Source: Chenopodium formosanum (lineage: Eukaryota; Streptophyta; Magnoliopsida; Caryophyllales; Amaranthaceae). Taken from it: DNA of 64,000 nt. The notes under the pieces are model-generated. The model ran no database searches. It worked only from the letters and a program-made list of their open reading frames with translations, and was not told the DNA's origin. The stretch's first letter is position 1, and each line of letters starts with the position of its first letter. The stretch is taken from the NCBI GenBank assembly GCA_024500155.1, contig CM044874.1, positions 871,001 to 935,000 of the forward strand, in the 5' to 3' direction. Shown here one piece after another: positions 22,791-34,485 of the stretch. Position numbers and translations under genes: made by a program.

Positions 22791-23978
22791 ATGATGAAAT
22801 TTGGGTTTAGCTCCAATGGCTTCCGATGCATCTGCAACTACTTCTTCCTCCCTGGTTTTCGACGCATTTCAACATCTTCTTCATCAAATGAAGGTAATAC
22901 TTCTTCTTCATTTGCAAATTTCTTGGTTGATAATCTGGGGTTTTCTAACCACCAATCTCTCTCTACTTCCGCTACACTCTCTAGTCGGCGGAGACATGGT
23001 GGGACGAAGCTGGTTAATACTTTCAATTGGGCTGAAAATGCTGAATCTGTCATTCAATTCCTTAAGCAAATTGGTTTTCAGCAATCTGATATTAGGAAAC
23101 TTGTATGTCATGAACCCCGGATTTTACTTTCTAGGGTTAGCCAAACCCTAAAACCTAAAATTAAGCTTCTTAATGATCTGGGTTTATCTGGGTCTGATCT
23201 TGTTCAAACTATTGTAAGAAATCCTTCAATATTGCGTCAAAGTTTGGGTCCTGCAATTCATGCTTTTAGGACTGTTCTGGGTAGTGATGAGAATGTTGCT
23301 CAGGTGATAAAAAAATCGCATTGGATTCAATTTAACAAAGCAGCTAATTGTTTGATTCCGAATGTTGAGTTGTTGCAAAGTTATAGTGGAATTTCTGGTG
23401 AAAAATTTCAGAAACACATTATTCGGTACCCTACTATCTACTGTATGAAGACAGATTTGTTTCATAAACTCTTGACTAGGGTTGAAAAAAAGTTGGGAAT
23501 TCCTCCAAATTCTGTCATGTTTTTTTATGGAATACATTGTGTTGCTGCATTAAGTGATCAGAGTATAGACGATAAATGTGAAATTTTTAAGAGCTTTGGA
23601 TGGACTCAATCTGATGTCATGGAATTGATCAGGCGAAATCCATTGTGGTTGACATCAACAGAGGAAAGGCTTAAGGAAAAATTGGATTTTTTGATAAACC
23701 AGCTGGGTTATAAGCCGCATTACCTAGCATTCCAGGCTTCGTTTTTCACTTACAGCATAGAGAAGAGGTTATTGCCAAGACACCAAGTCTTACAGGTTTT
23801 GAAGGAGAAAGGCCTGATAAAAGAGCATTACCTTCTTTCTAGTGCTTCTGTCTTGAGTGAGGCTAAGTTCTTGAAAAGGTTTGTTTTTCCTTTTGAGGAA
23901 GTCCATGAAGTTTATGCTCAGCTAACAGGCTCTACAGTTGAATCGCTTGTTGCACGAAGAGTAAAAGGCCAAATCTGA
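22791..23978 (+). CDS. mTERF: mTERF-family protein, copy C (intact; mosaic of D-like and B-like sequence)
   Basis: Single-exon ORF of 395 residues, start MMKFGFSSNG. The N-terminus (PGFRRISTSSSSNEG) is basic and Ser-rich with an RRIS segment typical of mitochondrial or plastid presequences; which organelle is not settled. mTERF repeats run from about residue 83 to 350 (VIQFLKQIGFQQSDIRK; EPRILLSRVSQTLKPK; NPSILRQSLGP; CEIFKSFGWTQSDVM; NPLWL; RLLPRHQVLQVLKEKG) and end in the conserved FEEVHEVYAQLTGSTVESL. Residues 1-142 are almost identical to copy D, whereas the last 55 residues and the 3' flank follow copy B. Likely role: organellar transcript or genome maintenance, as for plant mTERFs generally. 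Conserved NPLCL reads NPLWL here. Confidence 0.92.
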   Translation: MMKFGFSSNGFRCICNYFFLPGFRRISTSSSSNEGNTSSSFANFLVDNLGFSNHQSLSTSATLSSRRRHGGTKLVNTFNWAENAESVIQFLKQIGFQQSDIRKLVCHEPRILLSRVSQTLKPKIKLLNDLGLSGSDLVQTIVRNPSILRQSLGPAIHAFRTVLGSDENVAQVIKKSHWIQFNKAANCLIPNVELLQSYSGISGEKFQKHIIRYPTIYCMKTDLFHKLLTRVEKKLGIPPNSVMFFYGIHCVAALSDQSIDDKCEIFKSFGWTQSDVMELIRRNPLWLTSTEERLKEKLDFLINQLGYKPHYLAFQASFFTYSIEKRLLPRHQVLQVLKEKGLIKEHYLLSSASVLSEAKFLKRFVFPFEEVHEVYAQLTGSTVESLVARRVKGQI

Positions 23979-24988
23979 AGATGTCATTGAGTTCGTTCTA
24001 ATGCTGCTAGATGCAAGTCAGTGCATAAGGTATTAGGCGTTATAAATTTTAGATCTTTTTTATAATAACATCTATCAATATTCTCTCAATATTGTTTCCT
24101 TGTCCAAGTAACACTCATGAATCATGTCCGTTGGAATGATACGAACCAGTAAGGCTGTAATACTTAGACATTTTTAGTTGGGAAGGTTGAATAGCAAGAG
24201 CATTACTTTGTGGGAAGAGTTACAAGCCAAATCTGAAGATGTCATCAAGCTTTAATGCTGTTAGATGCTAGTGCATAGTGTATTAGGTGTTGTTAAAGTT
24301 TAGGTTTTTTTTTTTTAAAATCAAACATCTATCAATATTCTCTCAATATCCTCCTTGTCCGTGTAGCACTCATGACTAGGATTGGGATTCATTGTATTAC
24401 TATTAGGTGTTTCGCATACATGTTGTCCCTTTTATGTGAACCACTGATTTCTTGATCTATATTACATATGCCAGAATTTTATTAATAGATCGTTGCTTTG
24501 TTGACTGTTATGACAATTTAATTGGGACCTCAATTATTAATAGTTGATACAGGGATGTGTAACTCTTTTCCAAACTGATCTTATAGAAGCATATTTTACC
24601 AAAAGCTGAAATTGTAGTATCTAATATGAAGTTTTAAAAATAATGACAGTTGCTATTAGCCTAGTTTCAACTTATGGAGCATTTACTGTTTTCATTATTG
24701 CTCTAAATTTCCAGTGGTTGGACTTAACTTTTGATTTCTTGATTTCCTGTTACCCTTTTATCATTATTTGCTTAGATAAAGTTAAAAAAAAAATGAGAAG
24801 TTGATGTTTATATTCTTTTCTTCTACATAATGATGCTGTAACCACCTCACTGTGTATATTATATTAGGTTTGAGAACCCTACTTTTATTCCAGAAAGATA
24901 GTATAAGTCGTGTTAACTGCAGATCATTTTATGAACAGTTTTAAAATATAATTCCAAGCAACTCTATTATAAAAAGTTATTCTCTTAC

Positions 24989-25009
24989 CCCGTTAAAAAA
25001 AAAAAAAAG
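24989..25009 (+). mobile_element. Minimal retroposon insertion: CCCGTT plus A run with 10-bp TSD
   Basis: Unit C reads ATTCTCTTAC - CCCGTT(A)14G - ATTCTCTTAC, while unit B has a single ATTCTCTTAC (about 17822-17831). A few bases plus poly(A) between direct repeats is the signature of an extremely 5'-truncated LINE/SINE-type insertion. The tail resembles that of the retroposon ending at 15463 (CCCGTTC + A run). Confidence 0.65.
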
Positions 25010-25318
25010 ATTCTCTTACAATTGTGAGGGAGATTCAACACCTGAGAAAACAACTTTAGGTGCCTGCATATGCACTGCAAATCTTTTGCTTCTTCCCTTA
25101 ATTATATTTATCTTTCCATTAGAAACCATCACCATGGCATAGCGGCAAGCCTGGTCGATATAAACCGCCAGTGATTTTTTTTAAGCATTTGTTTATGCAA
25201 TATCAAATTATCCTTAACCTGTATATACCATTCTGAAAAAGTTGTTTCTTAAGAGGATGCTTTAAATTAATGGTGTAGAGTCTTAAGTAGCTTTAGTATT
25301 GATACTTACATGTCTTTA

Positions 25319-25505
25319 CCTCCATTTTTATTTACTTGACTAACATTCTTAAAATGGAAATGTCTATTACTTGACCCATACTATATTTGGTAAGCTTTTG
25401 GTAGAGAGATTCTCTAAATTACCATTGGAAAGTGCATGTGGAGACAACTTTGGGGGTAATATTGTGCCAATTGCTATGGGTCTACTAAATAGAAATGGAG
25501 GAAGT
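25319..25505. mobile_element. Stowaway-like MITE, duplicate copy in unit C
   Basis: Same element as at 18145-18338, carried along by the B/C duplication. Terminal sequences CTCCATTTTTATTTACTTGA and the complement of AGTCTACTAAATAGAAATGGAG-type end are again visible. Confidence 0.6.
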
Positions 25506-27910
25506 AGTTTTCACCCCACAAAAGCACCTATAAATTGCAATAGGTCAATGTTCTTGTATGATATTCTGGAATTTTTTGTTTCTGGTGTGGGACCATGTTC
25601 GATATCACCTACAACAAAGTTCCAGTATCATTGGGGCTATGGAAGTTGTATTTTTCAGAGCAACAATTTTTTTGTGGGTTAGTTTAGTGTAATTGAGCCT
25701 TGTGTTTAATAAAATGATTGGAATTTGAACATAAGGGATTGTTTCCCTTCTTTATGCTTGTGTTTGCTTCCTTGAGTTCCTTTTCTTACGAGTAATACCA
25801 TAAGTCAGCTTTGACCATGAATTTGTTTTATATATAGAATTACATACAATTGTTTGACATCACTCATGTATCTTGTTGTTCCTTTTTTTTTTTTTTTTTT
25901 TTTTTTTTGGAATTTGATGGCTGTGTTGTTAATTGGTTGAATCAAAATTGAAATATTATATGTTTTTTGTAAGATCATGAAGTAAATTTGGTGTATTAAT
26001 GTCACATTTCAGTACGTGTCTGAATCATCATGATGATTAAAGAATATGGGATCTATCTATGTGTTTTTTGAAGGAAGTTTGGTTTGTTGAAGTGTTTCTC
26101 TGTCTAGAGTATGTAATACACTGGATCCGAGCCCAGCTTTTGGAGTCAACTATACACCACAACCACATTATAAACAAAGGTATTATTGCCAGATCTCTAA
26201 AACTGTATTAATTTTGTTCAAATTTATTGCAGTCATTTCTAATTTTATTTATGTAAAGTCGAGATTAAAACAATTGATAATATAAAACACAGAGTAGATT
26301 TATTTTGCTTTTAGTCTTGAAGTAGCCTTTATTGTCAGTGTTGAAGGCTCAAAGATCTTATTCCCTTGGGATGATTTTTGACGCTATATCCATTATCCAA
26401 TGTGCATTCACTTAGGAGTCATTTGATTGGATATTTTGGAACGAGTTGGAATGAAGTTAGTATCCATTCCATCTACTTTATTGTTGGTTTAATTTTTTAA
26501 CTATGGAACCCCATACCACATGGGATCTAAGTCATCTAACTATACCCCATCCCGAAGAATCTCATAAGTGATACCCACCTCACCTGCTCACCCCATAATA
26601 ATAATAAGATTCAAATTGTGTTTGGACCCCAAGAAGGCCCCATTCCATTAAGCGATGAAATTAGCAAAATACCATGTAGTGGGGCTCTCAAGAGGTGATC
26701 GGGGCCCAAATCCCGAGAAACCCTAAACACGGCCTATTAACGCCTTAATCCCAATCAGTTCATTTATTCTTCATAATATTTATCTGCCAAACCATTAAGG
26801 GGTAATTTCTTTTGTCTCTCTAGATTTTTTTTTTCTACACGTCATTTACTAACTTAACCATCGGAGGGGCTTTCTCGAGATCACCTTCTATGCAGTTGTC
26901 TTCGTTCGTTTTACATGACTCAGTTGGACTAGATGATCAAACTCCCCCTTTATTCACACAACGGATTTCTAGATCTTGGATCTTTATTGACACTTGGTTG
27001 AATCTCTGATTTGAGTCTTGTAGATTTTTGTTATCTGATCTGAACTAATTTATTCTAATATCTGAATTGAACTTATTTTTCCGATTTGGTTGTTTAACTT
27101 GACATATTTTATCTTATGTGAGTGTTACTATTAAATTGTAGATGACTGCTTTACATTGTTCCATCATTCCAATCTCCCTTTTATGATGATTTTAATACTT
27201 TTCCTTGTTGGTGTTCATCATTGTATATTACTATAACAGCCAAATATGAATTTGTGTCAGCTAAGTGCTAATTAAAAAACTTTTTGCTAGTGCAACAAGT
27301 ATATACTATATACTTCGTACCTAACACATTTACAAGGCTAGATTAAAAAATCGTGAGGGTTAAGGCTTGGTTAGAGTACTTTTTCTTTCTGTTTAAAAAA
27401 TTGATAGTTTTCACATTTTTACAAATAACAAAGAAGTTTATATCATTGGCCCCAAAATTATGGCAACACACAAGTATTAAGAAAAAGCGGTAAGGTAATA
27501 TTCGGGAGCTCTACAGAACAAAAAAAAGATTGCATGATTAGATTTGATAGCTCATGGGAAAAAGGCACAAACAGTAGTGCAGGGTGGACTGCAAACTACA
27601 GCACAAGAAGTGAGCATGATGCTTGGGCACTTTTAGTGTTTCCAACAGTGCCTGGGAAGCAGGGGCAAAGGACTGCATAAAAGTCCTAAATTGGAGCCGA
27701 ATGGAGTTTCTTACAATTTTGGTCTACTCTGACCCTCTGAGTGTCTGACTGCAGTAACTTAGTCTCCATTCTCATAGCCCTTGTACATGGGATATGTCTA
27801 TTCACTGGATTATTGGGGAAATCAACTGGCAGCCGGTTGGGACGTATACTCAGGTTTGCAATATTCTAAAAGTTGACAGAGATCTTATGGCGATCAATTG
27901 CTGTGCTTGT

Positions 27911-28890
27911 TTCGCGCTGCTGTCTGCACACTCTATCCTCCCTCATCAAGCATTTTTAGGGCTCCAAAGGAATCAGGTCCCAGAGAACATGGAAACCTTC
28001 GATATCTGAGTAAGGGTATGAATTCCTATTGCTATTAGTTTCTTTTCTGTTTGTGTTAGCAGGTTGATTTGTGGAAGTTCATCTTGGTTTTGAGCCTTTA
28101 CTGGTAACAAAGTGTTCTTTGCAAAAAACCCTAGCAAGTTATTGGGTGACGAGTTTGCTCATCATTTTGACTAGTAAGTATTTATGTAAAATATCTGCAT
28201 TTGTGTTGCACGTCATCTCCTGCCTGCATCTGCTTCCTTGTTATTCTATCTTGTTGGTTCCTTGATATTCTATCTTGTTGGTTTATTTTCTTATTGTCTG
28301 ATGTTTTTGTGAGAGATTCTTTTTTCTCCCTTATAGATGGAAAATGACCTGTTTTGTCTTTTGTGCAATGTTTTTGAGTATTGAAATTAAAGAAAAATCA
28401 TTAGTGGGTAGTAGAATGACACTGGAACAGGAATCTTGTGGCTTCATGCTCTAGCTACTTCAGCAATTCAGGGAGATAAAATTAATGATCCAGGCACTTC
28501 ATCTGTTGCGCTTAAAATTAATTTATGCGTAGGATGTATTCAACCACCTAAAGGATGTGTCAAAAAAAAAAAAAAAAAAAACCACCTAAAGGGAAGGAAG
28601 AGGAAGCACACATCAAGATGCACTTGCACTATCCGCATGATTATTAAATGTCGCTTCACGAGGAAGAGGAATTGACAGTCAGAACAAGAAGTGGAGACTA
28701 CAAAAAAGATGTAAAAGTCTGATGCGGAAAATAATGACAGATCTCACCTTAAGGCTTAAGCATCAGCATGAAACTGAACATGACTCACAGATGGGTCCAA
28801 CTCAATCTAAAGATGGTCGAGGTCAAAATCCGATCTGCTCGTCGGCCAGAAGTGGCAAGAACCACCGGAAATAGGAATAGTTATGCACTT
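27911..28890 (+). pseudogene. VAL fragment pseudogene 3 (exons 10-11 remnants)
   Basis: Near-identical to pseudogene 2, with the same CW-exon deletion junction (GCATTTTTAGGGCTCCAAAGG) and the same stop after HTSRCTCTIRM...FTRKRN (28673-28675). Exon-11-like homology starts at about 28405. It is further disrupted by a poly(A) insertion with a 12-bp duplication at 28543-28592 and a deletion removing the [12 protein letters not shown] segment. Not functional. Confidence 0.82.
28555..28580 (+). mobile_element. Minimal retroposon insertion: ATGTGTC plus A19 with 12-bp TSD
   Basis: ACCACCTAAAGG is present on both sides (28543-28554 and 28581-28592). Pseudogene 2 has one copy (TCACCTAAAGGG). Only seven non-A bases were inserted. 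The event post-dates the B/C duplication. Confidence 0.7.
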
Positions 28891-29480
28891 ATGCTTATGC
28901 AATTGTAAAGGAAAAAAAAAAAAAACATATCAACGCAATGATGCATTTGTCTTGTGTGTGCACTGTCTTGTAAAAGAGAGATAAAGTAGTTTGATAAGAT
29001 AGTATGCAAATAAATCTACAAGGTGAAATTTTTTAAACTTATTGTGCATCGGTTTATTCTGCAATTTTTTAATTGATTTTTATTTTTTAGGCTAACTTAT
29101 GAAACTTTGTATATTATACTAAAACACTATATTATGTAGGATATTGTTATAACTTACGAAGCTTCGAGTAGCATAGTCTTGAATTGAATATGTGTCTGGA
29201 CCGTAAAAGCTCACATGTTAAAAATAATAAAATAAAAACCTCTTAAGAAAGCCTAATTGCACATGAAATCATGAATATCGAGTTTGTCACAGCACAACAT
29301 AGTGCAATTCATAATCTTAGTAAAAAGTAAGACATCTTAATTATGAACCCTAACATTATTAGTGCTTTTTATACTACTTCTATATAGTCTAATATTTTTT
29401 TTTTTTTTTTTTTTTTTGAAGAAACTTCTATATACATAGTAGTCTATTTCTAAATAAATAACATAATTTTATTTTTTTTT
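28891..29480 (+). other. Spacer, end of the B/C repeat
   Basis: Homologous to 21661-22115 until about 29395, then a T run (29396-29417) and unique AT-rich DNA. No gene. Confidence 0.5.
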
Positions 29481-30390
29481 GGAAAATTTTTAATTTACCA
29501 CCCAAAAATAGACCTAATTTCTAACTTACCACCCAAAATTTTTTTTATTTTAAATTACCACCCAATAATTTAATTATTCACTCAGATTACCACCCAATTT
29601 GAATTTTCGGTGGAATTTAGTCACGTGGGCCCCAGTCAACGGCTATAAACGACTATTTTTTTCTTTCTAACAGTTTTCCCTCCCCGATTCTTCTTGTAAA
29701 ACACTTCCCCTAATTGAAATTGCCATCCCATGTTAAATTTCTTCAGAAATTCCACAAATTGGAGGTGAATTGTAACAGCAGTAGCAACCCTAATTTGCGA
29801 CAGAAAATCAATTTGCTTCAGGTAACCTTTTAAAATCTGTAAAAATTAGGGTTCTTGTATGAATAAAATTGGGGGAAATTGTTGTCAGTTTAATTGGGGA
29901 ATTCATTAGGGCTAAGCAGTACTCTATTGCCTTCTGACTGACCTAAGCAGCTGGTCCCCAACAAAATCCTCCAGGATGCTGACTTTTCTTCAGCGTAACT
30001 TCTCCAGTAAACCCAGCTACCCTCGAATTAATATTTTGCAGAACAATTAGATTTTTAAAACCAAAATTAGGGTTCTAATGTGATGATATGTTGAGAATTA
30101 AGAAGAAAAGGGGATTTTTGTGTGAATTAAGGGCTAAAAATGAATAAGAAATGGAGTTGGTTGGGAGAATTGAATAGGAAAGAGAAGGAAGTCGAAGAAA
30201 AAGAAAAAAAAAATTGAAGGGAAGTAACTATAGTGGGGCCCACGTGACTAAATTCCATCGGAAATTCAAATTGGGTGGTAATCTGAGTGAATAATTAAAT
30301 TATTGGGTGGTAATTTAAAATAACAAAAAAAAAATTGGGTGGTAAGTTAGAAATTAGGTATATTTTTGGGTGGTAAATTAAAAATTTTTC
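29481..30390. mobile_element. Mutator-like MITE with about 155-bp terminal inverted repeats
   Basis: Left arm 29481-29633 and right arm 30234-30390 are inverted copies built from repeated TTACCACCCA(A) motifs (right arm: TGGGTGGTAA), ending inside at GTGGGGCCCACGTGACTAAA. Both ends abut T8 runs that may be the target duplication, though the homopolymer makes this ambiguous. The interior (about 600 bp) contains splice-like and 5'-UTR-like sequence but no transposase, so a Pack-MULE-like capture is possible. Confidence 0.7.
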
Positions 30391-30493
30391 TTTTTTTTCA
30401 AAGGAAAATTTGTCAAAAAAAACATGTTAAATGCCACATTTTGCAAGAAAAAAACCTTTTAAAAGATTTTGTTAAAAAAAAAACACTACGATC

Positions 30494-30524
<31 letters not shown>

Positions 30525-30632
30525 GATTTTTTTGAGGCGATCACTTTTTTGGTTTAATAAAACCTCTCCCCTCTTTTCCGGCATTGACTCGAATTTCAAG
30601 CGTTTACCCTCATCTTCCCTACTTACACCCAA
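30391..30632 (+). repeat. Direct repeat, copy 1
   Basis: Matches 31232-31432: GGAAAATTTGTCAAAAAA, CATTTTGCA(A/T)GAAAAA, TCCGGCATTGAC and the following GCGTT(T/G)ACCC. This copy contains a T22 run at 30497-30524 interrupted once. Element type unknown. Confidence 0.55.
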
Positions 30633-31231
30633 CTCTTTTTATCTTTGCACTCCTTAATTTTATTTCCCTCTTATTTTCCCTCAAATGTTAATGCCCCCTA
30701 TATTTTCTCTCCTCCTCCATGAATGCTCTGCTCTCTCTCCTTCCTCCGTGATTACTTTGCTCTGCAATCACATCAATTTGGGTTTCTCTCTTTGTCCTTT
30801 GGTGCAAGCCAGTAATGTTGCTACAATAAACTAAGGTAAGTGTTAATAATTCATCAAATTGTTACTGCAAGTAGTGTAAAAATTGGGGCTTTGAACTCAC
30901 TTAATTCTTTACTATGTAAAGTCACATTCACAATAATTCTTCACCATTGTACCTGCAAAATTAGCAACAACAACACTACTATTGGAGAACAGAAAACAAC
31001 GCACAAAAAGAAAAGTATTAGAGAAGAGAGAAGAACACTGGATTGAGTACTACAATGGTAAAGTAAGCACTACAATTGTGGAAGAAATAGATTAAGAACC
31101 CTAATTTACCTTTCAATTGATTTGATATGGGGGAGATTGTATTTTAAAACGGAGGGAGTAATGTATTAAAAAAACAAATTGACATGAAATATTTTTTTCA
31201 AATAATATTAACATAAGTATACTGAGTATCA
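30633..31231. other. Spacer between the direct repeats
   Basis: AT-rich and non-coding. 31145-31215 is an inverted relative of 22645-22700 upstream of mTERF-C (sequence around CAAATTGACATG(A/G)AA), so part of the array promoter flank has been inverted here. Confidence 0.4.
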
Positions 31232-31432
31232 TCTTTCTTTCAAAAAGGAAAATTTGTCAAAAAAAAAAAAACATTTTAAATGTCTCATTTTGCATGAAAA
31301 AACCTTTTAAAAAGATCTTTGTTAAAATAAAACCAGCACGATCACTTTTTTGTTTAATGAAACCTCTCTTCTCCTTTCCGGCATTGACACGATTTTTTAG
31401 GCGTTGACCCTTTATTTTACCTACTTGCAACC
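31232..31432 (+). repeat. Direct repeat, copy 2
   Basis: See copy 1 at 30391-30632. This copy lacks the long T run. Confidence 0.55.
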
Positions 31433-31685
31433 TATTGTTGGGTAATTAATCTTAAAGCAAACCTCCCCAAATCACTCCAATGAAAAATTAGGGCTTGCTC
31501 CACTTCTCTAGTGCGGAGTTTTAAAAGAAATTGGAGAAAGTAATAAAATATGGAGGTAGTGAGGTTGGTAAAAGAATAAAAAATTGTAAAAAAAACAAAA
31601 GTAGCGGAGAGAATTGAAGGGGAGAGAATACTTCGTATGTAATTAATATTGTTGGGTTCACTTGGTGAGAGATATTAATTAAATA

Positions 31686-31945
31686 CTTCTTCCGTTCTTT
31701 TATTATTGCACCATAGAGGTTGGAACACTTTTTTTTGGTAGTGGGAAAAGGGAAGAGAGAGAGGGGTAAAATTACAAAGTTATCCATGTTAAGCATTAGC
31801 TAAAGAATCAAGTGGCAAAAGTAAGGGTATATTGGGTATTTGTAGTGTGAACATAGAAATTTTATTTCCTAAAATAGAAATGGTGCAATATTTGTGAAAC
31901 TTCCTTAAAAGGCAAGTGGTGCAATAAATAAAAAACGGAGGAACT
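31686..31945. mobile_element. Degenerate Stowaway-like MITE
   Basis: Left CTTCTTCCGTTCTTTTATTA and right complement CTCCGTTTTTTATTTATTGC define imperfect inverted ends, each followed inside by TTGCACCA. Further GGAGGGAGTA/ACTCCCTCCG fragments lie at about 31151, 32020-32040 and 32163-32180, so several MITE remnants overlap here. Confidence 0.5.
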
Positions 31946-32932
31946 ATAATAAAAGTTTTCCAAATAAGGAAATGAAGCAAGTATTTAAAAACGGTCGAAA
32001 AAGAAAAGTGGAACAAGTATTTAAAAACGGAGAGAGTATTAGTCAAAATTAATAAGAGAAAGTAAAACATGTCAATTTGGGAGTAAGGCCCTGTTCTTTT
32101 GAGCTTCCGAGCAGAACAAATTTCAGCAGAGCCAAACCGAGCAGAGCAAATTTTATTATTAGTACTCCCTCCGTTTTTAAATACGTGCTCCATTTCTCTT
32201 GGACACGCATGCCGATGCTAATCTTTGATCACTAATATCTTTAATTATCAATAAGTATAACTTCTAACAATTAAAAATTAATAATTTATTCATTGAGATG
32301 ATTCTTATGTATAAATTACAAACATTAGTCAAAGTTAGTGCTGTCAAATTTCAAACCGAAACCGTTTAACTGCCCGAAACCGACCGACCAAATGAGAACC
32401 GAACCGATTAAAAACCGATTTTTTTGAAAACGAAAACCGACCCGAACCGTATTTTAGTAAACCCGAAACCGAATCGACCCGAGTAATGGTAAACCGTTTA
32501 AGAACCGAACTCGTTAACAAACCGAACCGAATATAAATCGAACTGAAAGAAAACCGAACCGAAAAAGAACCGAACCGTATCTAACCTGAAACCGTTTAAA
32601 CTGGCAAAAGAACCGCTTACACCAAACCGTTAGCAAACTGCTACCAGTTTGCACCGAACCATTTAAAAACCGAACTGATTGTAAACCGAACTGGTTATAA
32701 ACCGAACCGTTTATGAACCAAACTGCTTCTAAATCGAACCGTTTACAAACCGTTTTATTTTTTATTTTATTTTGAATAGTACAAACTTTTTTATATAATT
32801 AAATGGATTAAATATTAGAAATCTTAGAATATATTTAGCATATATTCCAAACTTATCAATTTTTCTAAAGAGCCACACACAATATTCCAAACTTATCATT
32901 AAACCTGCAGACTACCGGTTTCTCAAGAACAG

Positions 32933-33274
32933 TCAAAGATGGAAATTTTGGAACTTGGACAGGACAAATTTTGGAACATTGCATCGGGCATATCTTATCA
33001 GAGCAACACCAACCAACTTATCAAAAAAGGTGTAATGCCTCCACACATCTAATGTTCGTTGACGCTTACTACCACTAGTGTTAGTGACTTGTTGTTGAGA
33101 AGAATCTTGATTCTGAATAGTGTCTTGAGAATCTATAGTGTGCTCATCATAATTTCCAAACCCTTGCTCCATTACTAAAAAAATAGAAACAAAACAACAA
33201 ATTTCATCATAAGTGGATGTAGTTGAGCAAACCATATTTGAAACAAAATCAATACTAGGCCACATATTCAACAC
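32933..33274 (-). pseudogene. hAT transposase N-terminal remnant (pre-BED/BED-finger region)
   Basis: 113-residue reading frame: a Gln/Ser/Asp-rich segment followed by GSKRQRTLDVWRHYTFF and then a Cys (ARCN). This resembles the charged linker and start of the BED zinc finger (xVWxHF...C) of plant hAT transposases. The second Cys, the His pair and the whole catalytic region are missing. Recognition is by motif only; the location inside an element with hAT termini supports it. Confidence 0.5.
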
Positions 33275-34287
33275 TTTCAGGAATCAAGAAATGTAACAAA
33301 ATCAGAGAAGACAAATTGTCCTTGAAACAACAAAATAAGACTATAGTATATACTAGTCCAATTCTGTAATTGGGAGTTAGAATCAAGAAATGTAACAAAA
33401 TCAGATAGGTAATAATCATCCAAGATTATGCCAGTTTCACATGATCAAGCTCATAAGTTATTGACAGCAAAATTAAAAGCATAATGGTACAGGCATTGCC
33501 TCAATCAGATTCAGGAAATCATTCTTTCATGATTTCATTTTCCAAAGTCAATTTTCGTTTTATTATTAACATAAAATACATATATATAGAAGCCATCTTT
33601 GGCTACCCTCTTATCCATGCAAGGAATACATTTTGCTCTCCAGTAGACAAATCGATATTGCTCGAGCAGTGGAAACAAAGAAGTCAAAATATTAACAAAA
33701 AGTTGATGAAAATGGATTTAGCCATGAAGCTTCTAATTTTGCTCTAAATATTATATTTCCTTCTTTCATTAGGTATTAAGCTTTAAAAGAGACTAGATAA
33801 ATTTACAATTACATTACTACAGAATCAGTAAACAAAACCAATATATCCTTAATTCCTTATAAACAAAACCCCATTCTTCAACACTTTCAGTCAATTCATC
33901 CATTCATCCCCAAATTTACATTTTCAATTGTCATGCATTACAAGAAATACATATACAAAATATAAATAATAATAAAAAAAAAAACCAATTCATACCATGA
34001 TACCAACAAAACATATCAATTAAAATCTAGAAAGAGAGAGTGGTAACCTAAATTTGGAGCATTTAGGGCAGCAAACACCAATGACTCAATGAGAGAGAGG
34101 CAGAATCAGGACAGCTTCAGAATCAGGACAACAAACACCGTGAATGAATGTATGTGAGAATGAGAGGCGCCGTGAGACGGAGAGGTGATGAGACGGAGAG
34201 GCGCTGTGAGAATGAGTGGTAAAGTGAGAGTGGTAAAGTGAGAGTGAGAGTGAAAGGGTTTCAAAAGGGTGAGAGTGGTTTCATGTA

Positions 34288-34485
34288 AATCTAACCATTG
34301 ATTTTTTAATCTATGGTTCAGATTGGTGATCCGTGTGTGTTGTGGGAGAAAGAATCTAACCATTGATTTTTTTAATATATGGTTGAGAGTGGTGATCCGT
34401 GTGTGTTGTGGGAGAAAGAATATAACCATTAATTTTTTAATCTATGGTTGAGAGTGGTGATCCGTGTGTGTTTGTGTGTTGTACA
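34288..34485. repeat. Tandem repeat, three copies of about 66 bp
   Basis: Unit starts AATCTAACCATTGATTTTT and includes GGTGATCCGTGTGTGTTGTG. It lies inside the hAT element, preceded by a GAGAGTGGTAAAGT minisatellite at about 34215-34255. Confidence 0.8.

Larger units (their letters stand above)
23979..27910 (+). repeat. 3' flank of mTERF-C: duplicated block shared with unit B
   Basis: Copy of 16863-20714 with small indels. Differences include a poly(A) mini-insertion at about 24989-25009 and a long T run at 25886-25908. No gene is supported. The end of the homology with unit B (about 29395 versus 22115) makes the repeated unit about 6.5 kb including mTERF and VAL fragment. Confidence 0.82.

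Noticed and set aside
31521..32193. Minus-strand ORFs of 91 and 134 residues
   Set aside because: Composed of MITE fragments and T-rich sequence; no domains or splice signals consistent with a gene.
32345..32755. Regular AACCG repeats considered as a CRISPR-like or satellite array
   Set aside because: The repeats are irregular, sit at both subtermini of one hAT element, and have no spacers; they fit hAT transposase-binding repeats.
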